A stretch of DNA of 42,974 nt from assembly GCA_934700385.1 (NCBI GenBank), contig CAKUXO010000013.1, forward strand, positions 1-42,974, given 5' to 3'. The position numbers and the translations under genes are program-made. Positions 8,067 through 14,519 of this stretch are shown here, one piece after another (position 1 is the first letter of the stretch; every line of letters begins with the position of its first letter). The stretch is from an uncultured Candidatus Melainabacteria bacterium (GTDB taxonomy: Bacteria; Cyanobacteriota; Vampirovibrionia; Gastranaerophilales; Gastranaerophilaceae). The notes beneath the pieces were generated by a model. That model worked only from the letters and a program-made list of their open reading frames with translations. It ran no database searches and was not told the origin of the DNA.

Positions 8067-9391
8067 ACCTTCATTTCAGTTATATCTTTAACAACCCTTC
8101 TTCCAGCTACAACGGCTGCAAAGAATAAAGCCAAGGCAAGCCCTGTCCAATAGCCCTCTAAAACGTAACCATGGAAATATGCAACATAAGTACCTAACGG
8201 TATTGCAATACCAAGATAGCCAAAAAGCATTATTTTCATAATTATTTTAGTATCTTTTAAGCCTTTTAAAATGCCCACACAGCCCGCTTGAAAACCATCA
8301 AAGAATAAGAAACAAATTACAATTTTAAGAATTTTTTTACTTAATCTTAAAACTTCAAGGTCATTAGTGAAAATTTTAATTATAAAATCAGACTTAAATA
8401 TCATAACTAAAAACATAACAAAACAAATCGCAAGAATTGAAAATATATTAGCAACTGAATATTTTATAATGTTTTCTTTGTCTTTTTTACCGTTAAAATA
8501 GCCTATTTTAATACTTGCAGCACTTGAAACAGATAAAACTATCATAAAAGTTAAATTTGCAATACATAAAACGATATTATGAACACCTGCAAAAAGTGCG
8601 CTAAATTTGCCGATTAAAATAGCGGTTAAATTAAACCCTAAAAATTCAAAAAACATCGCTAAAGATATAGGCGTTCCTATTTTGAATAAATCTTTTAAAT
8701 ATTTTTTTGAAAAATGACAAGGAGTTTTGAATAATGGTAAGCAATATAAAATCATAAACACAGGTGCAATTGTTTTAGATATAAGAGTTGCAAGACTTAA
8801 ACCAACAACACCTAAAGAGGGGATATGGATTGAGCCAAAATCAAAACCAAAAGTTAAAATTATATTTAAAATAACGTTTAATATAACCATAAAAAACATT
8901 AATAAATTAGGCACAATTACTTTTTCCCATGCCTGTAAAAATTCTTTTAGCGCAACAAAAATAGCAGTTGGAAAAACACTCCAAGCCGTTATTTCAATGT
9001 ATTGTTTAACATAAAAGGCTAAATCTTGCTCGAAACCAAAATGTTGAATATTTTTTGATATCAATTCGATTATTAAAAAGAAAGGAATTGAAACTAACAA
9101 AGCAAAAAGAATTGTTAATTTGAAATATTTTTTAGAGGGGATTTTTTCTCCTCTAAAGTTTGATATTACAGGGCTAACGCTTAAAATTAAACCAATGGCA
9201 CCAATTGTTACTGTCATTAAAATTGCACTTGCAACACTAACAGCCCCAAGAGCCAAAGTTGAATAGCGTCCAGCGGTTGCAGTATCAGCAAAACTTATTA
9301 AAATTTGAGATAAGTTTCCACCTAAAATTGGTAAAGATAGCTTTAATAAATCAGCTATTATTCCTTTATATTCTTTTAATTTTTTAATCAT
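8063..9391 (-). CDS. MATE-family multidrug/metabolite efflux transporter
   Basis: A 442-residue integral inner-membrane protein with about twelve hydrophobic segments in two homologous halves. The N-terminus (LSLPILGGNLSQILISFADT) matches the MatE family pattern of helix 1, and the second half starts near residue 230 (GTPISLAMFFEFLGFN). Family members export organic cations, drugs or metabolites using Na+ or H+ gradients. The start codon overlaps the stop of the upstream FAD-oxidase gene (ATGA), so the two are translationally coupled and perhaps act on a common metabolite; this is inference. The substrate is not readable from sequence. The 3' end overlaps recF by 4 nt on the opposite strand. 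Confidence 0.88.
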   Translation of the reverse strand: MIKKLKEYKGIIADLLKLSLPILGGNLSQILISFADTATAGRYSTLALGAVSVASAILMTVTIGAIGLILSVSPVISNFRGEKIPSKKYFKLTILFALLVSIPFFLIIELISKNIQHFGFEQDLAFYVKQYIEITAWSVFPTAIFVALKEFLQAWEKVIVPNLLMFFMVILNVILNIILTFGFDFGSIHIPSLGVVGLSLATLISKTIAPVFMILYCLPLFKTPCHFSKKYLKDLFKIGTPISLAMFFEFLGFNLTAILIGKFSALFAGVHNIVLCIANLTFMIVLSVSSAASIKIGYFNGKKDKENIIKYSVANIFSILAICFVMFLVMIFKSDFIIKIFTNDLEVLRLSKKILKIVICFLFFDGFQAGCVGILKGLKDTKIIMKIMLFGYLGIAIPLGTYVAYFHGYVLEGYWTGLALALFFAAVVAGRRVVKDITEMKV

Positions 9392-10758
9392 AATGTTTTA
9401 TCTTTATTTAAAATGTTGTTAGAATCGAAAAATTTTTTCAAATTTTTCATTAAGTCGTATGCGTTTTTATCCAGCGCTTTTTCAAGATATTTCTTTTTTG
9501 AAACACCAATTCCATGTTCACCTGATAATGTTCCATCTATTGATAAAGCATAATAAAAAAGTTCATCTTTTAGCTTTTTAAAGTTTTCTTTTTCTTTTTT
9601 ATCAGATAAATCAAGCGCAAAGTTAGGATGAATGTTGCCATCGCCGGCATGACCCATTGTTGCAGCTATTATATTATATTTTTTAGATAATTCTTGAATT
9701 TTTAAAACAAAATCAACAATTTTTGATTTTGGTACAACAATATCTTCCGTTATAACATTAGGTTTTAATTGAGTCAAGGCACTAAAGGCGCTTCTTCTTG
9801 CTCTCCAAATGTTTTCATTTTCAATTTCATTTTTTGCTTGAATAATTTTAGATGAATTTGATTTTTTCAAAATATCTTTAAGAATTTCTAATTCATATAA
9901 AACAGATTGCCTAAAGCCATCAAGCTCAATTAATAAAACCGCCTCTTTATCACATAACAATCCGCAAGGATTAAATTTTTCAATTGTTTGCAGGGTTATT
10001 TTATCTAATAAATCTAAAGTTGAGGGGATAAAACCAGAATTTATTATTGAATTAACACAAAGCGCAGCCTCTTTTAAAGTATTAAAATAAGCTAAAGTTA
10101 AAAGCCTTGTTTGTGGTTTTGGAATTAGTTTTAAGGTTGCTTTTGTAATAATACCAAGTGTTCCCTCACATCCGCAAAAAAGACTTGTAATGTTATATCC
10201 TGTAACATTTTTAGCTAAATTTTTAGATGTTTGAATGATTGTTCCATCAGCCAAAACAACTTCTAAATTAATTACATAGTCTTTTGTGTTGCCATATTTA
10301 AAAGTTCTTGGCCCACCAGCGCAAAGAGAAATCGCACCCCCAATCGTTGAAACAGCAAGGTTAGATGGATCAGGCGGAAAGAAAAGATTTAATTCATCTA
10401 ATTTTTTATTTAAATCGCCGATTATAACATTAGGTTCAACGATTGCAATTAAATTTTCTTTATCAATTTTTAAAATATTATTCATCTTTGAAAAATGAAT
10501 AATGATTGAATTTTTAGTCGGTCTTGTTGCGCCACAATGATTTGTTCCTTGTGCTCGAGGCACAACAGTTATTTTATTTTTATTACAAAGTTTTAAAATT
10601 TCAGATACTTCTTTTGTTGTTTTAGGAAAAACAACAGCTAAAGGCAAGATAATTTCATCAGGATTTTGAGATGTGTCATAAGCATAGACAAAAATATCTT
10701 GTTTTTTATCTAAAAAATTATTTGGACATATTTTTTTAAATTCATTTACAAAAGTCAT
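9388..10758 (-). CDS. FAD-linked oxidase, GlcD / D-lactate dehydrogenase type
   Basis: A 456-residue flavoprotein of the VAO/PCMH superfamily. The FAD-binding domain covers residues about 36-215 (VVPRAQGTNHCGATRP, then DPSNLAVSTIGGAISLCAGG as the pyrophosphate loop region and CGCEGTLGIITKATLKLIP). The FAD-oxidase C-terminal domain ends with ATMGHAGDGNIHPNF and GTLSGEHGIGVSKKKYL, typical of D-2-hydroxyacid oxidases. Glycolate, D-lactate or D-2-hydroxyglutarate are the usual substrates; the cap domain does not let me choose. No signal peptide is present. GlcE and GlcF partners are not adjacent; instead the gene overlaps a MATE exporter. A TATAAT box 11 nt upstream of the ATG would give a leader of only about 4 nt. 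Confidence 0.88.
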   Translation of the reverse strand: MTFVNEFKKICPNNFLDKKQDIFVYAYDTSQNPDEIILPLAVVFPKTTKEVSEILKLCNKNKITVVPRAQGTNHCGATRPTKNSIIIHFSKMNNILKIDKENLIAIVEPNVIIGDLNKKLDELNLFFPPDPSNLAVSTIGGAISLCAGGPRTFKYGNTKDYVINLEVVLADGTIIQTSKNLAKNVTGYNITSLFCGCEGTLGIITKATLKLIPKPQTRLLTLAYFNTLKEAALCVNSIINSGFIPSTLDLLDKITLQTIEKFNPCGLLCDKEAVLLIELDGFRQSVLYELEILKDILKKSNSSKIIQAKNEIENENIWRARRSAFSALTQLKPNVITEDIVVPKSKIVDFVLKIQELSKKYNIIAATMGHAGDGNIHPNFALDLSDKKEKENFKKLKDELFYYALSIDGTLSGEHGIGVSKKKYLEKALDKNAYDLMKNLKKFFDSNNILNKDKTL

Positions 10759-10775
10759 GATAATATTTTATTATA
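10745..10775. promoter_or_regulatory. Divergent promoter region between glcD-like gene and small secreted protein gene
   Basis: On the minus strand TATAAT (10775-10770) lies 11 nt before the ATG at 10758. On the plus strand TTACAA (10746-10751), 17 nt, TATTAT (10769-10774) would start a roughly 30-nt leader for the gene at 10811. The two -10 boxes overlap in TTATTATAA. Confidence 0.4.
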
Positions 10776-10810
10776 AACAAAATGAATATAAATTTTTGAA
10801 AGGAAAGTTT

Positions 10811-11059
10811 ATGAAAAAAACTTTTAAAATCATTTTTCTAACTGCATTTATGCTTTTAAATGTTTCATTTTTATCAGCCCAAGAAAACACTCCATTAACA
10901 ATAGAAACTCTTGATAAAATGCCGACTGATGAAGAAATTATGGAAACAATTAACAAATTTAATTTTGACGAAAAGAAAAAAGAATATCTTTTTAATGAAA
11001 CAAAAAAGAGTTTAGAAAAAATGTATTTAGAAAGTCAAAAAGAAGTTAAGAGTAAATAA
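10811..11059 (+). CDS. Small secreted protein of unknown function (82 aa)
   Basis: I do not recognise this protein. It starts at the ATG at 10811, which follows a GAAAGGAAAG ribosome site; an in-frame ATG 54 nt upstream is not supported. A signal peptide is clear: MKKTFKIIFLTAFMLLNVSF, with likely cleavage after SA in LSAQEN, leaving about 58 residues. The mature part is highly charged and probably alpha-helical (DKMPTDEEIMETINKFNF, ending EKMYLESQKEVKSK), with no cysteine and no lipobox. It would act in the periplasm or outside. It stands between the divergent FAD oxidase and a membrane protein and has its own putative promoter. Confidence 0.7.
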   Translation: MKKTFKIIFLTAFMLLNVSFLSAQENTPLTIETLDKMPTDEEIMETINKFNFDEKKKEYLFNETKKSLEKMYLESQKEVKSK

Positions 11060-11064
11060 TCTAA

Positions 11065-11093
11065 TTGATTTTTTATGTAAAATTTTGTAAAAT
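11065..11093 (+). promoter_or_regulatory. Promoter of the 227-aa membrane protein gene
   Basis: TTGATT (11065-11070), exactly 17 nt, TAAAAT (11088-11093). Transcription would begin near 11100, leaving a leader of about 70 nt before the ATG at 11171, which has an AAAGGTGG ribosome site. Confidence 0.55.
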
Positions 11094-11170
11094 TTATATA
11101 TAAAAATTCTCTAAAAATAGCAATATTTTTTATTCAGGTGTTTATATTATTTTGTAAAGGTGGTGTAAAA

Positions 11171-11854
11171 ATGATAAGTCCATTAAAAAATACTAATTAT
11201 ACAACATTTAAAGGTAATGAAACCTCTCTTAATGCTTTTAAAAATGAAGCTCTTGGCGCTCAAAAACCTGAATTAAAAGCTATTTTAAACGAGCCAAGTG
11301 AAACTTTTGAAAAAACCACCCAAGGAGTTTCTCAACAAAAACCTGAAACTCAAGAAGTTGAGCCAAAAGAAAACAAACTTCAAACTGCAAAAGGCGCTGT
11401 TCATAACATTATGAACAAAGGTGTTGGTTTTATGAAAGGTATTAACAATGTTTCATACACCACTCAAGGCATTATAAAAGGCGTTGTTGCAGGTGGCGCA
11501 ACAATGGCAGGCGTTGCAGTTTTAGGTAAAAACTTCAGACAAGGTGAAGGTAAAATCATAAACACCGCAACAGGAATTGTTAAAGACGCTTTTAAAGGTT
11601 TAGGAAAAGCAATTAAATCTGTTCCTAACTTAATTACAAAATCACCTCTTGAAAACGTTAAAAATATCGGAAATACTCCAAAAAGATTTTATACAGGCGA
11701 TTATTTAAAAGGTGCAAAAGGCACAAAAACCCTTGCAACTTTAGTTGGTATTGGCGCTTTTGCAGCAAGCGTTGTATTTGCTAGAATGAATGCTAATATG
11801 GCAAACGCTGATATTGACCACAAAACTAACCGTGGACACGTACAAGAAGCATAG
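11171..11854 (+). CDS. Hypothetical membrane-associated protein with TTFKG N-terminal motif
   Basis: A 227-residue protein without a recognisable family. The ATG at 11171 is chosen because it follows AAAGGTGG; an upstream in-frame ATG lacks this. The N-terminus (MISPLKNTNYTTFKGN) is polar and has no signal peptide; the TTFKG pentamer at 11-15 resembles a short motif I associate with the N-termini of many hypothetical proteins of gut Melainabacteria (recollection, not checked). Residues 20-75 are charged and probably disordered. Two Gly/Ala-rich hydrophobic stretches follow at 101-119 and 188-205, separated by a basic helical region. The tail contains HKTNRGH. It is monocistronic and ends 32 bp from the convergent XRE gene. 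Confidence 0.65.
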   Translation: MISPLKNTNYTTFKGNETSLNAFKNEALGAQKPELKAILNEPSETFEKTTQGVSQQKPETQEVEPKENKLQTAKGAVHNIMNKGVGFMKGINNVSYTTQGIIKGVVAGGATMAGVAVLGKNFRQGEGKIINTATGIVKDAFKGLGKAIKSVPNLITKSPLENVKNIGNTPKRFYTGDYLKGAKGTKTLATLVGIGAFAASVVFARMNANMANADIDHKTNRGHVQEA

Positions 11855-11886
11855 GACTAAGCGATAATTAACAACCCCATAAACCC

Positions 11887-12102
11887 CTAAAACAGAGTAT
11901 TTTGTATGGGTTCGGGTTCTAAAATATCTTCAATACCACATTCTAAAACAGAACAAATTTTATCTAAATTCAAATAAGAAGGTTGGGATCTTCCTTTTGC
12001 CCAAGAATAAACAGTTTGAGCGGGAAGATTTAATTCTTTTGCAAGTTTATAAAGACTGTAATCTTTTTTTAATTTAGCAGCTTCTTTAATCTTAACTTTC
12101 AT
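11887..12102 (-). CDS. Small XRE-family transcriptional regulator
   Basis: A 71-residue single-domain helix-turn-helix protein (Cro/C1 type). The HTH reads YSLYKLAKELNLPAQTVYSW, followed by AKGRSQPSYLNLDKICSVLE, the family's helix 3-4 region; the end GIEDILEPEP matches the usual closing helix. No ligand-binding domain is present. A longer reading from 12198 would add a basic Lys/Ser-rich extension of 32 residues; I prefer the ATG at 12102 because the HTH domain starts there and a perfect TATAAT lies 6 nt upstream, implying a leaderless mRNA. It is divergent from a secreted TPR gene it might control. Solitary regulator or orphan antitoxin are both possible. Confidence 0.78.
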   Translation of the reverse strand: MKVKIKEAAKLKKDYSLYKLAKELNLPAQTVYSWAKGRSQPSYLNLDKICSVLECGIEDILEPEPIQNTLF

Positions 12103-12108
12103 AAAACG

Positions 12109-12114
12109 ATTATA
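12109..12114 (-). promoter_or_regulatory. -10 box of XRE gene, leaderless arrangement
   Basis: TATAAT on the minus strand (12114-12109), with exactly 6 nt to the ATG at 12102 and no ribosome site. No good -35 hexamer is seen at 16-18 nt. It lies within the longer in-frame reading of the same gene, so the short start is favoured. Confidence 0.45.
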
Positions 12115-12184
12115 GCTTACTTTGATTTTATTTTTATTAAGAAGAACTTTTTTCAACTGTTTAGAGGAAAAATAAGATTTAGAC

Positions 12185-12214
12185 TTAAGAAAAAACATAT
12201 TGTTACGATATAAT
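12185..12214 (+). promoter_or_regulatory. Putative promoter of secreted TPR protein and fliW-csrA run
   Basis: TTAAGA (12185-12190), 18 nt, TATAAT (12209-12214). The start would be near 12221, with about 60 nt of leader before the ATG at 12282, served by GAGG at 12271-12274. The -35 match is weak. Confidence 0.4.
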
Positions 12215-12281
12215 TTAATATATTGCCATGTTCAAAAAAGGTATTAAAATAAAGATAAACAATATAATTCGAGGATATAAA

Positions 12282-13121
12282 ATGAAAAAAATAGTTTCAT
12301 TATTTTTATTAGGTCTTTCAATAATGCTTGTTAGCGCACATAATTTAAGTGCAAACGCAACAACATATTACACAGTAAACGCAAAAGCGCCTTATGTCTC
12401 ACCAAGCATGAAACCAATTATTGCAAAATATAGACAACAAAATTATGTTGGCGCTTTGCAAGATTTAGAAGATTTAGTTATTACAGAAAAAAATAACACT
12501 CTTGCAAAATATTATCTTGCCCTTTGCTACACTCGTTTAGGTTATGAAGCGCAAGCAAAAAAATATTATCAAATGATTATTGATGAAGAAAAAAATGAAG
12601 CCTTAACATATTACTCTAAACGTGCACTTGATTGCATTGGAAACCCAGATTCTGAACAATGTTCACCTAAAAAACAAGAGCAAGAACAAGTTGAAGTAAG
12701 TGATATTGAAAAATTTATTCAATCAGGAAAGAAAATCCATCCATCTGCCGCTGATAGAATTACAAAAGACAGAATGGAGCGCAGAATTCAACAAGAAGAA
12801 TATCTTAAAAAACAACAAGAAAAAGATAATGCTAATTTAAAATCAGATAATTCAACTCCAACAAAAGAAGAAATAATGGCAGCTATTAATACATTATCTA
12901 AAATTGGTTTAAATCCTTATTCACAAAACAATTTAGCAACTAATCAACTTTTAGGTTTGTTAAATAATCAAAATCAATATAGCCAATTTGGTTTTTTAAA
13001 CCAAAATCAAATTAATCCTTTGTTGTTGCAAACACAAGGCATGAGCCAAGATGCGGCAAAAATGCTTTTATATTCACAACTAACAAATTCGCAAAATAGC
13101 TTAATGAATTATGGAATGTAA
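12282..13121 (+). CDS. Secreted TPR protein with Gln/Asn-rich C-terminus
   Basis: A 279-residue exported protein. A signal peptide (MKKIVSLFLLGLSIMLVSAH) ends near LSANA. Residues about 45-120 form two TPR-like helical repeats (YRQQNYVGALQDLEDLV and YYLALCYTRLGYEAQAKKYY). After a charged linker (EEYLKKQQEKDN) the tail from about 215 is rich in Gln, Asn and Leu (LLNNQNQYSQFGFLNQNQIN) and probably flexible. The chosen start follows GAGG; an upstream ATG at 12228 would place a charged stretch before the signal peptide. The next gene, fliW, starts 4 nt after the stop, so this is the first gene of a TPR-fliW-csrA-TPR run. Function is unknown; a cell-envelope scaffold is a guess. Confidence 0.75.
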   Translation: MKKIVSLFLLGLSIMLVSAHNLSANATTYYTVNAKAPYVSPSMKPIIAKYRQQNYVGALQDLEDLVITEKNNTLAKYYLALCYTRLGYEAQAKKYYQMIIDEEKNEALTYYSKRALDCIGNPDSEQCSPKKQEQEQVEVSDIEKFIQSGKKIHPSAADRITKDRMERRIQQEEYLKKQQEKDNANLKSDNSTPTKEEIMAAINTLSKIGLNPYSQNNLATNQLLGLLNNQNQYSQFGFLNQNQINPLLLQTQGMSQDAAKMLLYSQLTNSQNSLMNYGM

Positions 13122-13125
13122 TTTT

Positions 13126-13587
13126 ATGACAACAAAAGACGAAACAATTAAAATAAATACTGTTAAATTTGGTGAAGTTGAAGTAGATAAAAATTTTATC
13201 TTCGATTTTGTATCTCCCATAATCGGTTTTGAAGATTTAAAAAGATATACAATCATAGACTTTAAACCAGACTCACCTTTTAAATGGTTGCAATCTATGG
13301 AAGATATGGAACTAGCATTCCCAATAACACTTTGCAGCTACTTTGGAATAGATTATCAATTTGATATACCTGATGAGGAAGCTGAAAAACTTGAAATTGA
13401 AACACCGGATGATATTTTTGTATGTAACATAGCAAACATCCCATCTTTTAATCCGCAAGGTGCAACAATTAATATGCTTGCGCCAATTATAATCAACCTT
13501 CAAAATAAAAAAGCAATTCAAACAATTTTAAAAAACCAAGATTTTGAAGTAAGATACAAATTATTCAAGCAAGATACGGAAGAATAA
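13126..13587 (+). CDS. fliW: Flagellar assembly factor FliW
   Basis: A 153-residue cytoplasmic protein of the FliW family. FliW binds CsrA allosterically and releases it when free flagellin titrates FliW, so flagellin translation is matched to secretion (known from Bacillus and Campylobacter). Family features are the SPIIGFEDLKRYTIIDF turn, SPFKWLQSMEDMELAFPIT, and the IPSFNPQGATINMLAPIIIN strand pair. I prefer the ATG at 13126 over an in-frame ATG at 13111, since the latter overlaps the preceding stop and a TGGAAT ribosome site then fits. csrA begins 1 nt after the stop. No flagellin or other flagellar gene lies in this window. Confidence 0.92.
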   Translation: MTTKDETIKINTVKFGEVEVDKNFIFDFVSPIIGFEDLKRYTIIDFKPDSPFKWLQSMEDMELAFPITLCSYFGIDYQFDIPDEEAEKLEIETPDDIFVCNIANIPSFNPQGATINMLAPIIINLQNKKAIQTILKNQDFEVRYKLFKQDTEE

Positions 13588-13588
13588 A

Positions 13589-13864
13589 ATGCTTATTTTA
13601 ACCAGAAAATTAAATCAAAAATTAATCATAAACGATAACATTGAAATAGTAATATTAGATTGCTTTAAAAATGCCGTGAAAATCGGTGTTAATGCACCTA
13701 ATAACGTGTCTATCTATAGAGAAGAAGTTTATAACGAAATTAAAAAATCAAATAAACAAGCGCATGATGTTAATATTTCAGATATTAACAAACTTGCCAA
13801 TCTTCCAAACAAAAATAATTTTGATTTAATGAAGAAAATTCGTCATAATGAAAAAGCAGATTGA
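13589..13864 (+). CDS. csrA: Translational regulator CsrA with C-terminal extension
   Basis: A 91-residue RNA-binding protein of the CsrA/RsmA family, which binds GGA motifs in mRNA leaders as a dimer. The fold-defining strands are seen: MLILTRKLNQKLIINDNIEI, VKIGVNAPNNVSIYREEVYNEI, with the RNA-binding Leu4, Arg6 and the Arg of the YREE motif. Typical CsrA is 60-75 residues; the extra C-terminal helix-rich tail (from about 60) fits the FliW-regulated type, in which FliW contacts an extended C-terminus. A GGAAG ribosome site lies in the fliW 3' end. The last 17 nt overlap the next gene. Confidence 0.95.
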   Translation: MLILTRKLNQKLIINDNIEIVILDCFKNAVKIGVNAPNNVSIYREEVYNEIKKSNKQAHDVNISDINKLANLPNKNNFDLMKKIRHNEKAD

Positions 13865-14456
13865 AGATAAAGCAAAAGAACTTTTTTATAATAAAGAATA
13901 TTCTAAAGCCATTTCATATTTCAAAAAAATCAATGACGATTATTCAACAGGGCTTTGCTATTTGCTTTTAAAAGATGAAAAACACGCAAAAAAACATTTT
14001 GAACACGCTAAAAAATCTTCTCCAGCTGCAAACTGGGGATTGTGTGTTTTAGATTTCATCAATCTTCGCCCATCTAAACAAGCAACGTTTTTTCAAACAA
14101 GAGCTTTTTTAGAGGTTTATCTTAATCTTTTTATTGAAAATCATTTAATTGAATATGCTCAAAATTTAATCAGTTCTTCTGATAGCCTTTATTTTGCAAA
14201 CCCTGAAAGCTATAAGTTTATTGCAAGGGCACTTTTTGCAAACGGATATTTTCCTTTAGCAATAACCTTTTGTGAAAAGTCTTTAAGAATTTTTTATAGC
14301 GACCCAGAGGCTCTTTTGATTTTATCTCAATGTTTATTTTTAATTGGCAAAATTGAAGAAGCAAAAACAACAAACGAAAAAATCTTAAAAATAGCGCCCG
14401 ATTATTACCCCTCTAAATTATTCAAAGTAATTTTAGAAAATCAAACTAAAAATTAG
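13848..14456 (+). CDS. Cytoplasmic TPR protein downstream of csrA
   Basis: A 202-residue helical-repeat protein without signal peptide or membrane segment. TPR-like units are seen at about 8-28 (AKELFYNKEYSKAISYFKKI), 35-55, 118-145 (YKFIARALFANGYFPLAITF) and 150-185 (ALLILSQCLFLIGKIEEAKT). It overlaps csrA by 17 nt, so it is co-translated and may take part in the same regulatory step, for example as a chaperone or adaptor; this is inference. No ribosome site is obvious apart from coupling. Specific homologues are not recognised. Confidence 0.75.
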   Translation: MKKQIEDKAKELFYNKEYSKAISYFKKINDDYSTGLCYLLLKDEKHAKKHFEHAKKSSPAANWGLCVLDFINLRPSKQATFFQTRAFLEVYLNLFIENHLIEYAQNLISSSDSLYFANPESYKFIARALFANGYFPLAITFCEKSLRIFYSDPEALLILSQCLFLIGKIEEAKTTNEKILKIAPDYYPSKLFKVILENQTKN

Positions 14457-14467
14457 AAAATCATCTA

Positions 14468-14495
14468 TTACAAGTTCATTTTCTTGTAGTATAAT
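14468..14495 (+). promoter_or_regulatory. Promoter with inverted repeat upstream of large secreted TPR gene
   Basis: TTACAA (14468-14473), 16 nt, TATAAT (14490-14495). A 6-bp inverted repeat, TACAAG (14469-14474) and CTTGTA (14483-14488), spans from the -35 to just before the -10 and could be an operator. The AAGGGGA ribosome site at 14510-14516 serves the ATG at 14520. Confidence 0.6.
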
Positions 14496-14519
14496 AAAAT
14501 AGAGATTTTAAGGGGACTT

